A stretch of DNA of 64,000 bases from Myxococcales bacterium (GTDB taxonomy: Bacteria > Myxococcota_A > Polyangia > Polyangiales > Polyangiaceae): assembly GCA_016794345.1 (NCBI GenBank), contig JAEUKE010000200.1, positions 1-64,000 on the forward strand. The letters are read 5' to 3'. The notes beneath the pieces were generated by a model, which saw nothing but the letters and a program-made list of their open reading frames with translations, searched no databases and had not been told where the DNA came from. The translations under genes were made by a program, and so were the position numbers. Shown in pieces: positions 63,834 through 64,000 of this stretch; within the stretch, counting starts at the first letter, position 1; the number at the start of each line of letters is the position of its first letter.

Positions 63834-64000
63834 GTGGCTCATCAATTCGTTTTCACGATGCAAGACCTCAGGCGCGTGCACCCGCCGAACAAAGAGGTCC
63901 TCAAGGGAATCTGGCTCTCGTTCCTCCCGGGCGCGAAGATCGGCGTGCTAGGGCACAACGGCGCCGGCAAGAGCACGCTCTTGCGCATCATGGCAGGGGT
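63834..64000 (+). CDS. ettA: ABC-F ATPase, EttA-like, 5' end only
   Basis: The window ends inside this gene; 55 codons are visible from a GTG at 63834. The protein begins MAHQFVFTMQDLRRVHPPNK and has LSFLPGAKIGVLGHNGAGKS with Walker A G-H-N-G-A-G-K-S-T at about residues 39-47. The opening QFVFTMQDLRRVHPP is characteristic of the energy-dependent translational throttle protein EttA, an ABC-F ATPase that binds the ribosomal E site and gates the first elongation step according to ATP level. The rest (second ABC domain, P-site tRNA motif) lies outside. Confidence 0.88.
   Translation, partial: MAHQFVFTMQDLRRVHPPNKEVLKGIWLSFLPGAKIGVLGHNGAGKSTLLRIMAG

Overview
The window is about 64 kb of very GC-rich, densely coded DNA with no gap over 300 bases between genes and no rRNA, tRNA or CRISPR array that I could recognise. 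It is most likely chromosomal DNA of a myxobacterium (Myxococcota, Polyangiales-like). The grounds are two exported proteins with a MYXO-CTERM tail (Cys-x-Cys, hydrophobic stretch, Arg cluster), many Gly/Ser/Thr-rich lipoproteins, an FHA-sigma54 activator, a vgrG module and a multi-PAS hybrid kinase. The species is not identifiable from sequence alone.

Region 1 (1-8.6 kb) is general metabolism and regulation: a winged-helix protein cut by the window edge, a START-like protein, a methyltransferase, a LysR regulator, a DJ-1/PfpI protein, a GFA fusion protein, a VOC protein, a GntR/FadR regulator with a palindromic operator, a lipase-like lipoprotein with Cys where the nucleophilic Ser is expected, and a frameshifted gene.

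Region 2 (8.6-27.6 kb, with an outlier at 30.4 kb) is the most notable part: a zinc-starvation island. It opens with a Fur-family regulator (inferred Zur). Eleven copies of a 15-bp inverted repeat, TGCAA-N5-TTGCA (eight perfect, three with one mismatch), lie almost exclusively between genes, just upstream of starts. Genes next to them encode parts that replace zinc-dependent proteins: a HemB lacking the zinc cysteines, a DksA-like protein that has lost all four finger cysteines, and cysteine-free ribosomal proteins L33 and S18. The island also holds five intact COG0523 (CobW-like) GTPases and one truncated copy, two DUF1826 proteins, a SmtB-type zinc sensor translationally coupled to a His-rich protein gene, a MerC-like and a NicO-like membrane protein, a WD40 protein, an FAD oxidoreductase preceded by an undescribed 46-codon ORF, and two lipoproteins. 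No ZnuABC importer is present here. I infer one Zur regulon that lowers zinc demand and redistributes zinc, with the repeat as its operator.

Region 3 (27.5-50 kb) holds a phosphodiester glycosidase, AraC and ArsR regulators, an HDOD protein, a dipeptidase-like lipoprotein, an acyl-CoA carboxylase pair, a hybrid histidine kinase, a mosaic of gene fragments, a GSP-synthase/DUF350 pair diverging from a three-gene operon headed by a 2OG-oxygenase-like gene, and two coupled exported proteins (LamG and haem-motif).

Region 4 (50-64 kb) holds a lipoprotein, a wax ester synthase, a type VI secretion vgrG/PAAR-like/DUF2169 module, and a coupled set of Rieske oxygenase, 2OG-oxygenase-like protein and FHA-sigma54 activator. 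The window ends with exported proteins and the start of an EttA-like ABC-F protein.
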